Shown here piece after piece: positions 37,601-47,961 of a DNA stretch of 64,000 nt (the first letter of the stretch is position 1; every line of letters starts with the position of its first letter). The position numbers and the translations under genes are program-made. The notes beneath the pieces were generated by a model. That model had not been told where the DNA came from, made no database searches, and worked only from the letters and a program-made list of their open reading frames with translations. Source of the stretch: Epiperipatus broadwayi. Lineage: Eukaryota; Onychophora; Udeonychophora; Euonychophora; Peripatidae. The stretch covers positions 1-64,000 of the forward strand of contig JAQFVV010006695.1 in the NCBI GenBank assembly GCA_028023455.1, given 5' to 3'.

Positions 37601-37776
37601 AGTTCTAGAGAGTAATTAACATAGCTTAGATTTATAAATAAAGGAATCTACCTTATTCAATTTAAAAATATCGTTAGTAAAGTAGATTTATTTTAGAAAT
37701 CCTATGTTAATGGAAAATATATCTCGTGAATCTATTTCCAAACTTGAAATAGATTAAAACAATACTCTCTAGAACT
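37601..37776. mobile_element. 176-bp hairpin MITE
   Basis: The ends AGTTCTAGAGAGTA (37,601) and TACTCTCTAGAACT (37,763-37,776) are perfect 14-bp inverted repeats. Partial pairing (TAGATT/AATCTA) continues inward. There is no open frame. Confidence 0.7.
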
Positions 37777-37866
37777 TAACCCGTTGTCATCTTTAAAATG
37801 TAAATGTTAACAAAGGATAAGTGCAGTGGGCCAGTTAATGCACGTCCGGGCCTCGCCAGCGGCAAT

Positions 37867-37901
37867 AGAAGTTTCTAGAAGGTTTTGGTGGCATATAAAT
37901 A
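37867..37901 (+). promoter_or_regulatory. Heat-shock element next to TATA box
   Basis: AGAAGTTTCTAGAAG (37,867-37,881) is a perfect run of three alternating nGAAn/nTTCn units with a fourth imperfect unit (GGTTT), the HSF1 binding site. TATAAATA follows at 37,894-37,901, predicting transcription start near 37,925 on the plus strand. This tight HSE-TATA order is the layout of hsp promoters. The surrounding 37,830-37,960 is less AT-rich and holds an ACGTCAC site at 37,953. The first downstream ATG (37,975) gives only 29 codons (MTSEEREKICFHTAMLPS...). No heat-shock protein frame follows. It could also act on the divergent calnexin gene. Confidence 0.6.
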
Positions 37902-39068
37902 CAGCCCAAATTCTATGCTATGTTATTTCAGAAGGTGTTGCAGAACGAATCTACGTCACGCAAATTTTTAAAATATGACTTCTGAGGAGAGGGAAAAAAT
38001 TTGCTTTCATACCGCAATGCTGCCATCCCATCACCACTTAAACACTGTTCTAATTAAACGTTAATTTAACTTTACAAAGATGCCAGCCATTATTTTTCCA
38101 CAATCTGCATTGCCGACCATGTTTTCCCATGTTTATTTTTCCATATGCATATCAACTTATACAGCCATCAAGTTTGAGAACGTAATCCTGTCTCTATCCC
38201 TAATATGAACTCTTAAAACCCCCATTAATGTAATTTATTTAAAATATAAATGTAACTCTCTGTCTATTTAATAATTGGCGAAGTAGTGCTGATTATTCTA
38301 ATTTTCATAAAGTAATGACTTTCTCTTCTTTTGTAAAATATAATGCATGAATCTATAATTTTATTCTCTAAATGTATTTGCTGGGTTTCACTATTTCTAT
38401 CTTATTATTTTAAATGCGGCAAACTTTTAACTTTATTTTATATTTGATTTAATATGCTAATAATTCAATCTAGCGAATCGATTTTATTTTAATTCTTCAT
38501 CCTGTCATTATGGGATTTTAAATACTTAAATGTAAGTTTACTTACCAAACTCAAAGTTCGCTCGATTGAATAATATTACTAAATTGTTTTATGTGTTTAA
38601 TGGCAGATTTTCCTCTTGTCATATTTAAGATATCAATTTAGTACTATCTTAACGCTATTGATTTAATGAATTTATAAAGTAAAGCTTAACGACCTTGCTT
38701 TTTCTTATAATCAATCATTTGCATCCCACGCCATCCAGCATGATAATTTTATTATATAATTATATACTCATTAAGCGTACTAATATTTGTTTAATAAAGG
38801 GAACTACATATTCCTCTTTTATGTTGGACTTTCTAACTAATATTTAAGGTCAATTGCTTACCTTTAAGGATGGGTTCAATTTTGTCATGTCATTATGCTA
38901 GATTTCATTAATTTACGAGGGCCTTAGTTAACATATCAGCGTCATTACAAACCTGATTCATATTAGCGTTGCTTATCCTTGGTAATGTTATGAAATTTGT
39001 ATATCTTGCTTTGTTAAACTAATACCCGGGGGACCTAGATCATTTCGTAAGGCATATTTCTCAATAGA
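37902..39068. other. Region downstream of heat-shock-like promoter, no recognised gene
   Basis: AT-rich, without a long frame. Minus-strand donor-like sites occur near 38,541 (TTTG|GTAAGT) and 38,863 (AAAG|GTAAGC). Either could belong to a 5' UTR exon of the calnexin gene. Confidence 0.35.
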
Positions 39069-39281
39069 GTTTGGAAACACAGAATCCAGGATTGTGTCCA
39101 ATTTTAGGCTCTGCATGGGATAACATTGGAAATCTTGAACCATGGAATCCCTACCAACCATTTCCTCAGATACCGCCTTGTCACAAGCGCAGGCGAGTTT
39201 CTCCCATTCATAAATTTGGTGAAGCTTTTCGTCCTAAGTCGGACTTAATCTTTCTGGCATTATCATGTAGGTCAGCACCGT
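39069..39281 (+). other. GC-richer island, possible internal exon of unknown gene
   Basis: About 213 bp of near-balanced composition stand out from AT-rich flanks. On the plus strand they lie between CTCAATAG (acceptor-like) and TGTAG|GTCAGC (donor-like) and stay open as ETQNPGLCPILGSAWDNIGN, then a Pro-rich part, HKRRRVSPIHKFGEAF and a hydrophobic end. The minus strand is also open in one frame over much of the stretch, so the strand is uncertain. I recognise no family. It lies 1.1 kb downstream of the HSE/TATA promoter and could belong to that transcript. Confidence 0.3.
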
Positions 39282-39901
39282 AATTATTAATTAATATTTA
39301 TATTGACCGTTTTTAATCTATAAGTCGTAATGCTGTGATTTTGTAAACCATCCTATTCTTTCCTTTTATATATTGTATGAGTTAGAAAGGTCATCTAAAA
39401 GCTTCTTTAAGCTTTCCACACTCTCACTAAACGATCTTTAGGTACGCTAATCAATAACTTTCAGTAAATTCTGTCAAATCAGAATTATTTGATAAAATAC
39501 GCAAATAACCGTTTTCTTTTAAATGATTGATGAAATACCATTAATGACTGAATAAACTTTGTAATTTATAATATGCTTTAGTGTATGGTTAGAATTAACT
39601 GTAATAAATGGAATTGTGTAAATCAAATTCCATTTATCTGTATTCATTAAGGTCATTTATTTTCTATTGAATAAATCATGGCGTTCAAACTATAAAATCA
39701 TTGAAAATTTGATATCTCCCTCCATTAGCATATTAAACGGCATCGTTTTGATTATTTATTGACTTTTATTCATCTATATGCTATTAATTATGATGTGTAA
39801 ATAGATTCACCAATGTATTTATTCCAAATTATATAATCCATATTTGTTTACTCAATTTCTAACAAATTATTATAAATAAATGATACTTTAACCCGACCTG
39901 C
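39282..39901. other. Left flank of the large inverted repeat
   Basis: No gene recognised. It ends in TACTTTAA, whose TTAA (39,898-39,901) abuts the element. Confidence 0.5.
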
Positions 39902-41134
39902 TATGTGGTCGCTAGAGGCGCTGTTTCTGTGTTTTCACATAGAACATACAGAGTAGGGGCCTCGAAAGCAGATGATGCTTTTTCCTGCTGCTAGGTGGCG
40001 CTGTTCACCATGCGTACGCACAGAAACCTTACACAAGCTAGCTAGCAGCTTACATTGTCTGCTACCAAAAACCTAGGTGGCGCTGATTGCCGTAAACACA
40101 TGTAGCTTATGTGTCGTCTGCTATCAGAACCTACTGAGATTCTAGCCCACTATGCGGCGCTGTTTCTCCATGTTACACATGGTAAAAACAGCAACCTCTA
40201 AATGCCTCATCGTTAACGTTTATGAACATAGTACTTAAAACATTCAGTGCCTATAATGTACAGAGGTGCATAATTTATAAAGTCATAACTATTTAAATAT
40301 ACGGTCAAACGTAATAATTTTACATTCTATTTCACCATTTCATGAATCGATGTATTTTTAAAGTATGACTTTGTAAAAAGCGATCTGTTTTTTTAATTAT
40401 TTACTCTAAAAGTGGTTTTTTTTTTTTTTGTAAATAAAACAAAACGTAATTTTTTTTTTTTTTTAAAAAAAAGCTATTTTTTTTTCCTACGGCAGTATAT
40501 CGTTCTAAAATGTATTATTTTAAAAGATTATTGTTTGTAAAACTTTTTTTTTTACACTTTCAATTAATATTTTCAATAAATTTAAAGTAATATAAATTAT
40601 ATTTCGGTTTATAGATTACTATTTCGAAAAATAAAGTGTTATTTGCGAGCTGGGTATACCGTGTGCTTGTTACTCGCAAGCAATAATTCGAAGATCTGTT
40701 CATCAAAACTTTCTCTCACAATAATATTAAAGGCATAAATATTTATTGAAATTGTATTTAAAATTTTAGAATCATTTTAATAACTAAAAATGTCACAAGG
40801 AAATTTCAAAATAATAGGTTTAATAAGTACCGTATGAGAAAAGTAAGATATTATGCAGAGTCTGAAAAAAAAAAAGATTTAGAGAAAAATATATATACAT
40901 TTAATATCTTTATTGATGGTTGGAATTTAAAAAGTTTCTTTCAAAACTGATGCTTGTGTTAGGCTTGTATACTGTTAAAATTAAAACTATTAGTCCTCAT
41001 AAATAATTTGGAAGACATTGCCTGTCAAAATTGGATGATCATTGAAAATTATATATGATCTTAATAGCCTAAAATTCAGAAGCCTGATAGTACTGTCTTT
41101 GCCAGTGCACTGTTTCTTTCTTTCATTATTGATA
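39902..41134. repeat. Left arm, outer part of inverted repeat
   Basis: Repeated short motifs recur through its first 300 bp (GCTAGGTGGCGCTG, CCTAGGTGGCGCTGA, ATGCGGCGCTGTTTCTC), a subterminal array of GGCGCTG sites. AT-rich sequence with a TTGCGAG ... CTCGCAA hairpin (40,647-40,680) follows. Its inverted partner is 50,977-52,225. Confidence 0.9.
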
Positions 41135-41634
41135 CATAAGTAAGAACAGGTAAAACACATTTATTAAAAATCTTCCTTTACAGATACGTAGATATATTTC
41201 CTTTTAGTATCAAGTTATTTCTACCAAAAGCACTCCAACCAAGTTTAATTCTATGATTAATTTCATCCATTATGTTTCCATCTGTATTAATAATCTGACC
41301 AAGGTATTTGTAACTGTTAACTTCTTCTAACTCATCATAATCAATCTTTATTTTCATATTTTGAGAAAATCCATTAAACATTACTTTAGTCTTTTAACAT
41401 TTATCTTTAGTCCTACTTTCATCTGATAACTTCTGCAACATTTCCTGCAGCTCTGAAGCATAAGTTGCAAAAACAACTACATCATTGCAATATCTAAATG
41501 ACCTAAATAATCTCCATTTACTTTCACTCGTTTAGCTTCCCATTTTAATCCACAAAATATTTCTTGCAGCACTGTTGTAAAAAGTTTGGAGATATGGAGT
41601 CACCTTGTCTTACACCCTTCTCAATGTTGACTTT
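41135..41634 (-). pseudogene. RTE reverse-transcriptase fragment in left arm
   Basis: Minus-strand fragment from the C-terminal RT region (YLGQII at about 41,312-41,295) back to motif B. It mirrors 50,290-50,976 of copy 3, including the same abrupt 3' junction at CTTATG|TATC. It is interrupted at 41,634 by the large insertion and resumes at 47,493-47,577. It lacks the 185-bp internal duplication of the right arm. Confidence 0.85.
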
Positions 41635-41739
41635 AATAATCTTTGTTAAAACCCTTTGTGACCTATAGACGCGCAATTACGCTTGAAAAATAAGTTTCCA
41701 ATTTCGACCGCAATAGCGTGCAAACCGTATACGTCACAG

Positions 41740-41775
41740 TTACGCTTTTTTTTTCTTTCTCTCCGCCATTTTTCT
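41740..41775. promoter_or_regulatory. CRE/YY1-like promoter patch
   Basis: ATACGTCACAGTTACGC (from 41,729) contains a CRE-like ACGTCA, and CTCCGCCATTTTTC (from 41,760) matches the YY1 site AAnATGGCGG in reverse. YY1 sites sit near starts of many animal housekeeping genes and some LINEs. It is placed at the head of the insertion, about 50 bp before the first candidate ATG. Confidence 0.3.
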
Positions 41776-41885
41776 ATCTTTTTGTACATCTAAAATTTTT
41801 TTCTGTGCGATGAAAATTAGATTTTTTATAGCAATTTTTGTAAAGTACATTATTAAAATTTTGTAAATTGTTTTTATCTTTCTAG

Positions 41886-42011
41886 ATTTTATCAACGGAT
41901 AAAAAAAATATACGGAGAAAACAATTATTTTCGCCGCTGAACGTAATTTTGATTCTGACAAACTTTTCTGTTGATGTGTTTGATTTTGAGGTTTCGTATT
42001 CCCCATTACCC
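41886..42011 (+). CDS. Candidate exon of unknown mini-gene (first strong exon)
   Basis: A 126-bp stretch of 42 open codons lies between a strong acceptor (TTTTTATCTTTCTAG) and a strong donor (CCC|GTAAGTATT), phase 0 at both ends. Residues include KKNIRRKQLFSPLNVILILT then NFSVDVFDFEVSYSPLP. A possible first exon starts at ATG 41,810 (MKIRFFIAIF, then GTAAAG), separated by a 46-bp intron. The next candidate exon at 43,410 is in matching phase. I recognise no family. Splice signals, phase agreement and the promoter-like patch support it, but its short length keeps confidence low. Confidence 0.35.
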
Positions 42012-42074
42012 GTAAGTATTCAACATTCATCATCATCATCTCCCACTGATATATAATAATTGCTTGTAATTCCT

Positions 42075-43300
42075 TTGGGTTATTTATTTTATTTTATTTA
42101 CTGTTTTTATACATTTCATTGTAGATAAGTTTTTATTCATTTTATAGCATACTTTGCTATTATGGTTTGCTATGTAATAATGCATAATTTAGCTCACCCT
42201 TACCCTCATGATATTCCAATAATATAGTAATTATTTTTTACATGCATAACTTAGAATTTACTACGTTTTTATTCATTTCATTGTAAATAACTTTTTATTC
42301 ATTTTATAGCATACTTTGCAGATAAGTTTTTATTCATTTTATAGCATAATTTGCTATTATGGTTTGCTATGTAATAATGCATAATTTAGCTCAACCTTAC
42401 CCTCATGATATTCCAATAATATAGTAATTATTTTTTACATGCATAACTTAGAATTTACTACGTTTTTATTCATTTCATTGTAGATAACTTTTTATTCATT
42501 TTATAGCATACTTTGCAGATAACTTTTTATTCATTTTATAGCATACTTTGCTATCATGGTTTCCTATGTAATAATGCATAATTTAGCTCACCCTTACCCT
42601 CATGATATTCCAATAATGTAGTAATTATTTTTTACATGCATAACTTAGAATTTACTACATTTTTATTCGTTTCATTATAGATAACTTTTTATTCATTTGA
42701 TAGCATACTTTGCTATTATGGTTTCCTATGTAATAATGTATAATTTAGCTCACCCTTACCCTCATGATATTCCAATAATGTAGTAATTATTTTTTACATG
42801 CATAACTTAGAATTTACTACGTTTTTATTCATTTCATTGTAGATAACTTTTTATTCATTTTATAGCATACTTTGCAGATAACTTTTTATTCATTTTATAG
42901 CATACTTTGCTATCATGGTTTCCTATGTAATAATGCATAATTTAGCTCACCCTTACCCTCATGATATTCCAATAATGTAGTAATTATTTTTTACATGCAT
43001 AACTTAGAATTTACTACATTTTTATTCGTTTCATTATAGATAACTTTTTATTCATTTGATAGCATACTTTGCTATTATGGTTTCCTATGTAATAATGCAT
43101 AATTTAGCTCACCCTTACCCTCATGATATTCCAATAATGTAGTAATTATTTTTTACATGCATAACTTAGAATTTACTACGTTGTTATTCATTTCATTGTA
43201 GATAACTTTTTATTCATTTTATAGCATACTTTGCTATTATGGTTTCCTATGTAATAATGCATAATTTAGCCCATGATTTTTCAATAATATAGTAATTATT
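42075..43300 (+). repeat. Satellite array, 161/198-bp units
   Basis: CACCCTTACCCTCATGATAT recurs about every 162 or 198 bp (near 42,195, 42,393, 42,591, 42,753, 42,951 and 43,113), with a final broken unit at 43,270. The longer unit has an extra 37-bp copy of ACTTTTTATTCATTTTATAG then CATACTTTGCAGATA. From 42,591 the 162/198 units alternate, making a dimer of about 360 bp. Units are very similar, so the array is young. It lies in the putative intron of the mini-gene. Confidence 0.9.
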
Positions 43301-43409
43301 TTTTATCCCCATAACTTACACTTTACTAAAGTTATTACTGTTATTTTTTTTTTGATCCACACTAAAACCTTGCATTTCTAATCCACACAAAACCTTGCAT
43401 TTCTAATAG

Positions 43410-43490
43410 ATATCCCGCATAGAGGGCCTAGAAAAACAACTGCTTGCAAAAATTGAACATATAGGGTGGTTAGTAAAAAAACGAAACTGA
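43410..43490 (+). CDS. Candidate terminal exon of unknown mini-gene
   Basis: After a CTTGCATTTCTAATAG acceptor the phase-0 frame reads ISRIEGLEKQLLAKIEHIGW then LVKKRN and a TGA at 43,488-43,490. This matches the phase left by the exon ending at 42,011. AATAAA follows at 43,654-43,659. Joined, the two exons give about 68 residues, or about 78 with the short start exon. A second possible donor (CTCAG|GTAGGT at about 43,533) could instead extend the exon in another frame. Function unknown. Confidence 0.3.
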   Translation: MSRIEGLEKQLLAKIEHIGWLVKKRN

Positions 43491-43879
43491 AATTGTCACA
43501 TTCTGCCACATTACACCAACAATCTGTAACTCAGGTAGGTCATGTTATATATTATTTTTTTCTGCATTTTATGATGAATGTGATGAAGCTGTCTATGAAA
43601 TTGTCATTTTAGGCTATACCTTTCAAAATTGAGAGTTTGTGAACCAATGTAAAAATAAAGATTTTAAAAATGTGAAAAATATCTTTTTTTTTTAATTATT
43701 TTTTGTGGTAATGACTACTTTATCAGCTTTATAACATTCTTTCATATTTGCACTTTATAAAAATGTATATATATATATTTATTTATTGTAATAAATTAGA
43801 CATTTTATTTAAAATTGTAGGTCCTGTAATTTTTTTTGGGAATTAAAAATGGCCGTTCAGGTCTCTATGGGTTAAAAAA

Positions 43880-45560
43880 TAAATTTACTGATAAAGATTT
43901 CATAAGAGTTTTCCAATCAGCTTCTAAAAGCTTATAACTAAATCCTCTAATTCATTCCCAGACAGAATTATTTAGACTGCAAGTGAGACTGTTAAGAGAA
44001 AGCAAAATTATGCTGGAAAATGAGACACCAACAATACAAATCTAATATCACTTATGTTGAGAGAAAAATCTATTAAATCTTAAACTAGACAAATCTATAA
44101 GCATTCTTCCTGCTAGCAAGAGCAATGTAACATTTGTAAATGGATAATAGTAATTATGATACAATAAGAGCTTCTCCCAACAGACTAAAAGTCCCATACT
44201 AGCTATGAATCACAACTGTAAATATTATTCAGAAAGCATCCCTGATCACAGCTATTTCAATGATTCAGAAAAAATTACATTGACATATTTTGGCAAAAAT
44301 TCCACATCTTTGTGGTCATCTAAAATCAAAAAAGGCCAGGTTCCATTAAGATCTATTGTTAATTCTGAAAACTCACTATATCAAAAATTCTAATGTTCTT
44401 AGTCCTTTGGCATACAAGAGACAGTTCTGTGTTAGAGATTCTAAGAAAATTGTAGAATTAATCAACATGAAAAGTGAAAGAACTAACATATTGGTAAATT
44501 TTGATGTGAAAAACTTAATCACAAAAGTACCCTGTGATGAAGCATTATCTAATGTAAAAAAAAGATTAAATAACAATAGTAGTGTACAAACCAGAATAAT
44601 TCTTCCAATTGATAGTTTATTACACTTAACATTCTGCACAACATACTATTATTATATACTATAGAATTCTTCCAACAAAATCAAAAGATGCTTTTTGATT
44701 CCTTATTGCTATCTCTGATCAGCAATATTTACATGGAAGAACTTGAAACTACAACCATAAATAAAATTCTATCTACAATTAAAGTCTGGCTTTTCTATGG
44801 CCATATGGTAAAGCATTACTACAAACATTCTGGATACTATCAATAATTATGTTCTTTTAATTAAATTCACAATAGAATTAAAACAAGAACAGACACTACA
44901 GTTCTTAATTTTCTTTTGACAAGATTCCCTCATAGCAAAATCAAAATTACAATCAACAGAAAACTCACACACTCTATATCAGAATAAAAAGTCTTATTCA
45001 GAAAACAATAACTTGGAAAAAGAAAAATCATATAGCATAAACTCTCATGAAAAATACTTATCCATCAGCTATCATTATGAATTAGCCAACTAAAAGAACC
45101 ACCATAAGAAAAAACAATTATAGGTATTAAAGCGTATCCATAGATATTAGTAATTGCAGCTAAACTAAAGAAAATCTGTGATCAGTATATTAAGATAGCT
45201 TTCCAAAGTCATAAGTGCCCTATGAAAAATTCTAACTTCTATAAAACACAAACTGCAAATATTGAAAAACAAAAACTGCATCTATGAAATATCATGTGAA
45301 TATGGAAGAACATATATGGCTGAAATCATCTGACTCATTTCAAAATACGTAATTAAAAGAGCAAAAAGTAATGATTAAAAAGAAAAACCAAATGCACCTA
45401 AAATACACTGGACAAGAAAAATAACAGGCAGAAAATAAAAAGTAAAATAATAGATAACTTTATAAATCAGTCTAATGTAAATAATTCATAATATTTCAAA
45501 ACTACTCATTAACCTTGCCCTTAAAAAAACTGGAGAAACCAAGAGAAATCTTCATAGATA
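43880..45560 (+). pseudogene. Decayed Penelope-like element (RT plus GIY-YIG)
   Basis: Fragments in several frames follow the PLE order. DKSISILPASKSNVTFVN near 44,090-44,145 matches the family's DK.IVILPADKGN.TVVM. QVPLRSIVNSENSLYQK at 44,337-44,390 matches PLRPI. RTNILVNFDVKNLITKVP at 44,480-44,532 is the RT 'SFDV.SLFT.VP' motif. LISNIYMEELE is near 44,720. KVWLFYGHM near 44,790 stands where the catalytic Y(V/A)DD should be, so the active site is lost. EISCEYGRTYMAE near 45,290 is the GIY-YIG region, with Gly of YIG replaced. Many stops and frameshifts. An intact PLE would encode one protein moving by target-primed reverse transcription. Confidence 0.75.
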
Positions 45561-45589
45561 AATATATATAATTTCTAGTGACTTGATTT

Positions 45590-45905
45590 TTCAGAATAGC
45601 CTAATTAGTAAGAGCAAGCATTATCTTAAATTCACAAAACTAAAAATCGAAGGTTCAATTTCCATGCTAGTACTGTCATTGGTAAGGCCAGCAACATTTG
45701 AAGAAGAGATGAGATAAAAACAGCACTCAAAATGTTGTAATAAATTAATCTGTATGCCTTGCTAACAGTTCAATGCATTTAAAAGTTTAAATAAAGTTTG
45801 ATATCTTTTAAAAATATTTCATAATTAATAACAGATGCTGGAAATAGTTGAATATATAATTACAGGTAAAATCCCTATCATCACAAATTTTCAGATAAAC
45901 ATTTC
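45590..45905 (+). mobile_element. tRNA-like/hammerhead-like 3' tail after the PLE
   Basis: This unit matches each arm of the palindrome at 2,018-2,610: box A-like TAGCCTAATTAGTAAGAGC, box B-like GGTTCAATTTC, TTGAAGAAGAG, CTCAAAATGTTG, AAGTTTAAATAAAGTTT, GATGCTGGAAATAGTTGAA. Its position directly after the PLE coding remnant suggests it is the PLE's own 3' region, or that a SINE borrowed it. Confidence 0.7.
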
Positions 45906-47481
45906 CTGTTTTCAAGTCAATATGTATAATGCTTGGGACTGTTTTTGTTTCTCCGGAATAGTCTAACGACTTATTTGAATTGAAACACCTATTGTAGTAA
46001 GGAATTTGACTGCAATGGTATGTTGACTAGAAATTTTGAGGTTTTATTAATCAACTATCTGGCTGGGGGATTTAACTATTAATGGGATGTTGTTTATACA
46101 CGTATATCATATTTTGAAATTCTGAAAAAGCTAAAATCAGTAACTTTTCCTAAATTCAATTATTTTTGTTTTTATAGAATATTTGCTTATCAATAGTTGT
46201 TCTTTATTAAAATTAAAACTGCAAAATTTTTATATGTTCATTCATCACCTGTGTTATTCACCTCCAAATCATAAGTCTTTGACTTAGTAAATGAGACTTA
46301 TGCAAAGCATTACAATCAGAATGACATTGCTTTGGGTGAGATGAAAATCTATCAGAAGATAAGTTTGCTTTATAGCAGTCAAGATAATTTCAGGTCTAAT
46401 GATATATATTAAAATCACTGTTATTAAAAAGCTAGTAATTGTATTTGAGTTGACCGAATGCCAGACCATTGATTCTCCCTCCCCCAACACACACACAAAC
46501 ATTAATTTCTAGAATATTTAGCACTGCACATCGTGCTCTTGATTGAATGCCTCCAGTAGTTAAGTGACCAAATTTATACTTAAATAAAATTGGAGTGAAT
46601 AAGGCATGGGCGTTCACTATTTCATCCTAGCTCAGATTAATAAAAAATGATCAATGGTCAAAGATTTTCTTTGTCTGTTTTCTTTTTTTCTTCTGAAAAT
46701 TTTTTAAAATTATTTGTTCCATAATTGTTTTTAATTAAAATATGAGCATTGAAAGTCAGAAATCCAATGCACCCAGTAATTGTTTTTACTATAAAGTGCT
46801 ATTAAAATGGTTTAGCATCTTTGGACTTCTCCATAGAATTTCATTTATAACTTGTACTGCAGCGACACCTTAATTTTGTGACTGGGCAATTATGTAGCCT
46901 ACAACTATTGTAACTATCCAATTTTTGTATTCTTGAACCTAAATATTTAAATTATTTGACTAATCTCATAAAAATAAAAATTACAAACATTCTCAAATTG
47001 CATTAGGGAAGGGGGAAGCATAATTTGTGATTCATTTTAAAGATAATAATATACAAAATAAAACTCTAATTTCACTCATATCTAATTATGTACCAATAAA
47101 AGCTAAATACCTAAACATTTAATAACCTCTTAATTCTTATGATATTTAAGATAATTTAGAGTTGAACCTAACAATATGAAAAATTAGGTAAAAATATTAT
47201 TCATTAGTAACTCTTTTGTCTTACTTTCAAATAATTCAAATTAATGATATGAAAAAAGATATAGAAAGTATCTTTCATATTAGGAACAAAGAAATTATAA
47301 TTTTTTAACATACCACTCAAAAGAAAATTACTTCTTATATTTATTTATATTCATTAATTATAAAATTGTTAATTATAAAGCACCCATTACATTAAATATT
47401 AGAAATATACTTCAAATAATATATATAAACATGCTTTACAAAAATGTTTTCTATTTAATAATTCAAGGAAATTACTTTAAT
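45906..47481. other. Right part of the 5.85-kb insertion, no recognised gene
   Basis: AT-rich DNA. Short open stretches on the minus strand (46,284-46,617) look like chance and include a CA-rich microsatellite translation. Confidence 0.5.
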
Positions 47482-47492
47482 ATGTTGACTTT

Positions 47493-47577
47493 CCCAGTAT
47501 CATTATCTAATCTAATTGTTGCTGTTGCATTTTTATAAATATTCTTTAAAATATGACAATATCTTGGATCTATACCT
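47493..47577 (-). pseudogene. RTE fragment resuming after the insertion
   Basis: About 85 bp complete the left-arm RTE piece (complement of 50,205-50,290). Identity with the right arm stops at ATACCT (47,577), the inner end of the inverted repeat. Confidence 0.85.
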
Positions 47578-47961
47578 GAATGATATCTCTAAAATTGTCA
47601 TTATGATGTATTATAGCATTTTCCGGTAGATTTCAACAATTATTAACTTATGGGGTTGTGATCAAACAGAAAACAGTGGCAAACTTAAAGAAGATAATAA
47701 ATATACTTGAATTTATTTACTGGTTAGAATCTCTACAGATTTTCTAATATAATGTTTGTGAGTAGTTAGGTGGTTTAATGAATCTATAAATGAATTTCTA
47801 AATAGACAAATTTTAATATATATCACCCAACAGAGACACTTAAATATTTACCAATTTCACAATATCAACTAATAAACTATAATTTACTTTGATTAATCAT
47901 TAAGATTTGATTTAATGCAAGAAATTGTCTTCACTCAGGAGGTTACAAATTTCTTGTCATC

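Larger units (their letters stand above)
41635..47481. mobile_element. 5.85-kb insertion with 11-bp target-site duplication
   Basis: ATGTTGACTTT occurs at 41,624-41,634 and 47,482-47,492. The RTE sequence broken at 41,634 resumes exactly after the second copy (CCCAGTATCATTATC), compared with intact copy 2 at 15,583-15,607. So the segment between is an insertion. Its ends (AATAATCTTTGTTAAAACCC and TTCAAGGAAATTACTTTAAT) share no inverted repeat. Contents: a promoter-like patch, candidate exons, a satellite array, a decayed PLE and 1.6 kb of plain AT-rich DNA. An 11-bp duplication suits target-primed retrotransposition, but no single family is recognised for the whole. Confidence 0.75.

Noticed and set aside
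42075-43300. Regularly spaced repeats resembling a CRISPR array
   Set aside because: The whole unit of 161-198 bp repeats without unique spacers, and the context is animal DNA. It is a satellite.
44376-44639. 87-codon frame on the minus strand
   Set aside because: It is the shadow of the PLE reverse-transcriptase remnant on the plus strand.
46284-46617. Two overlapping minus-strand frames with a CVCVGGG segment
   Set aside because: The segment is the translation of a CA/C-rich simple repeat; nothing else supports a gene.
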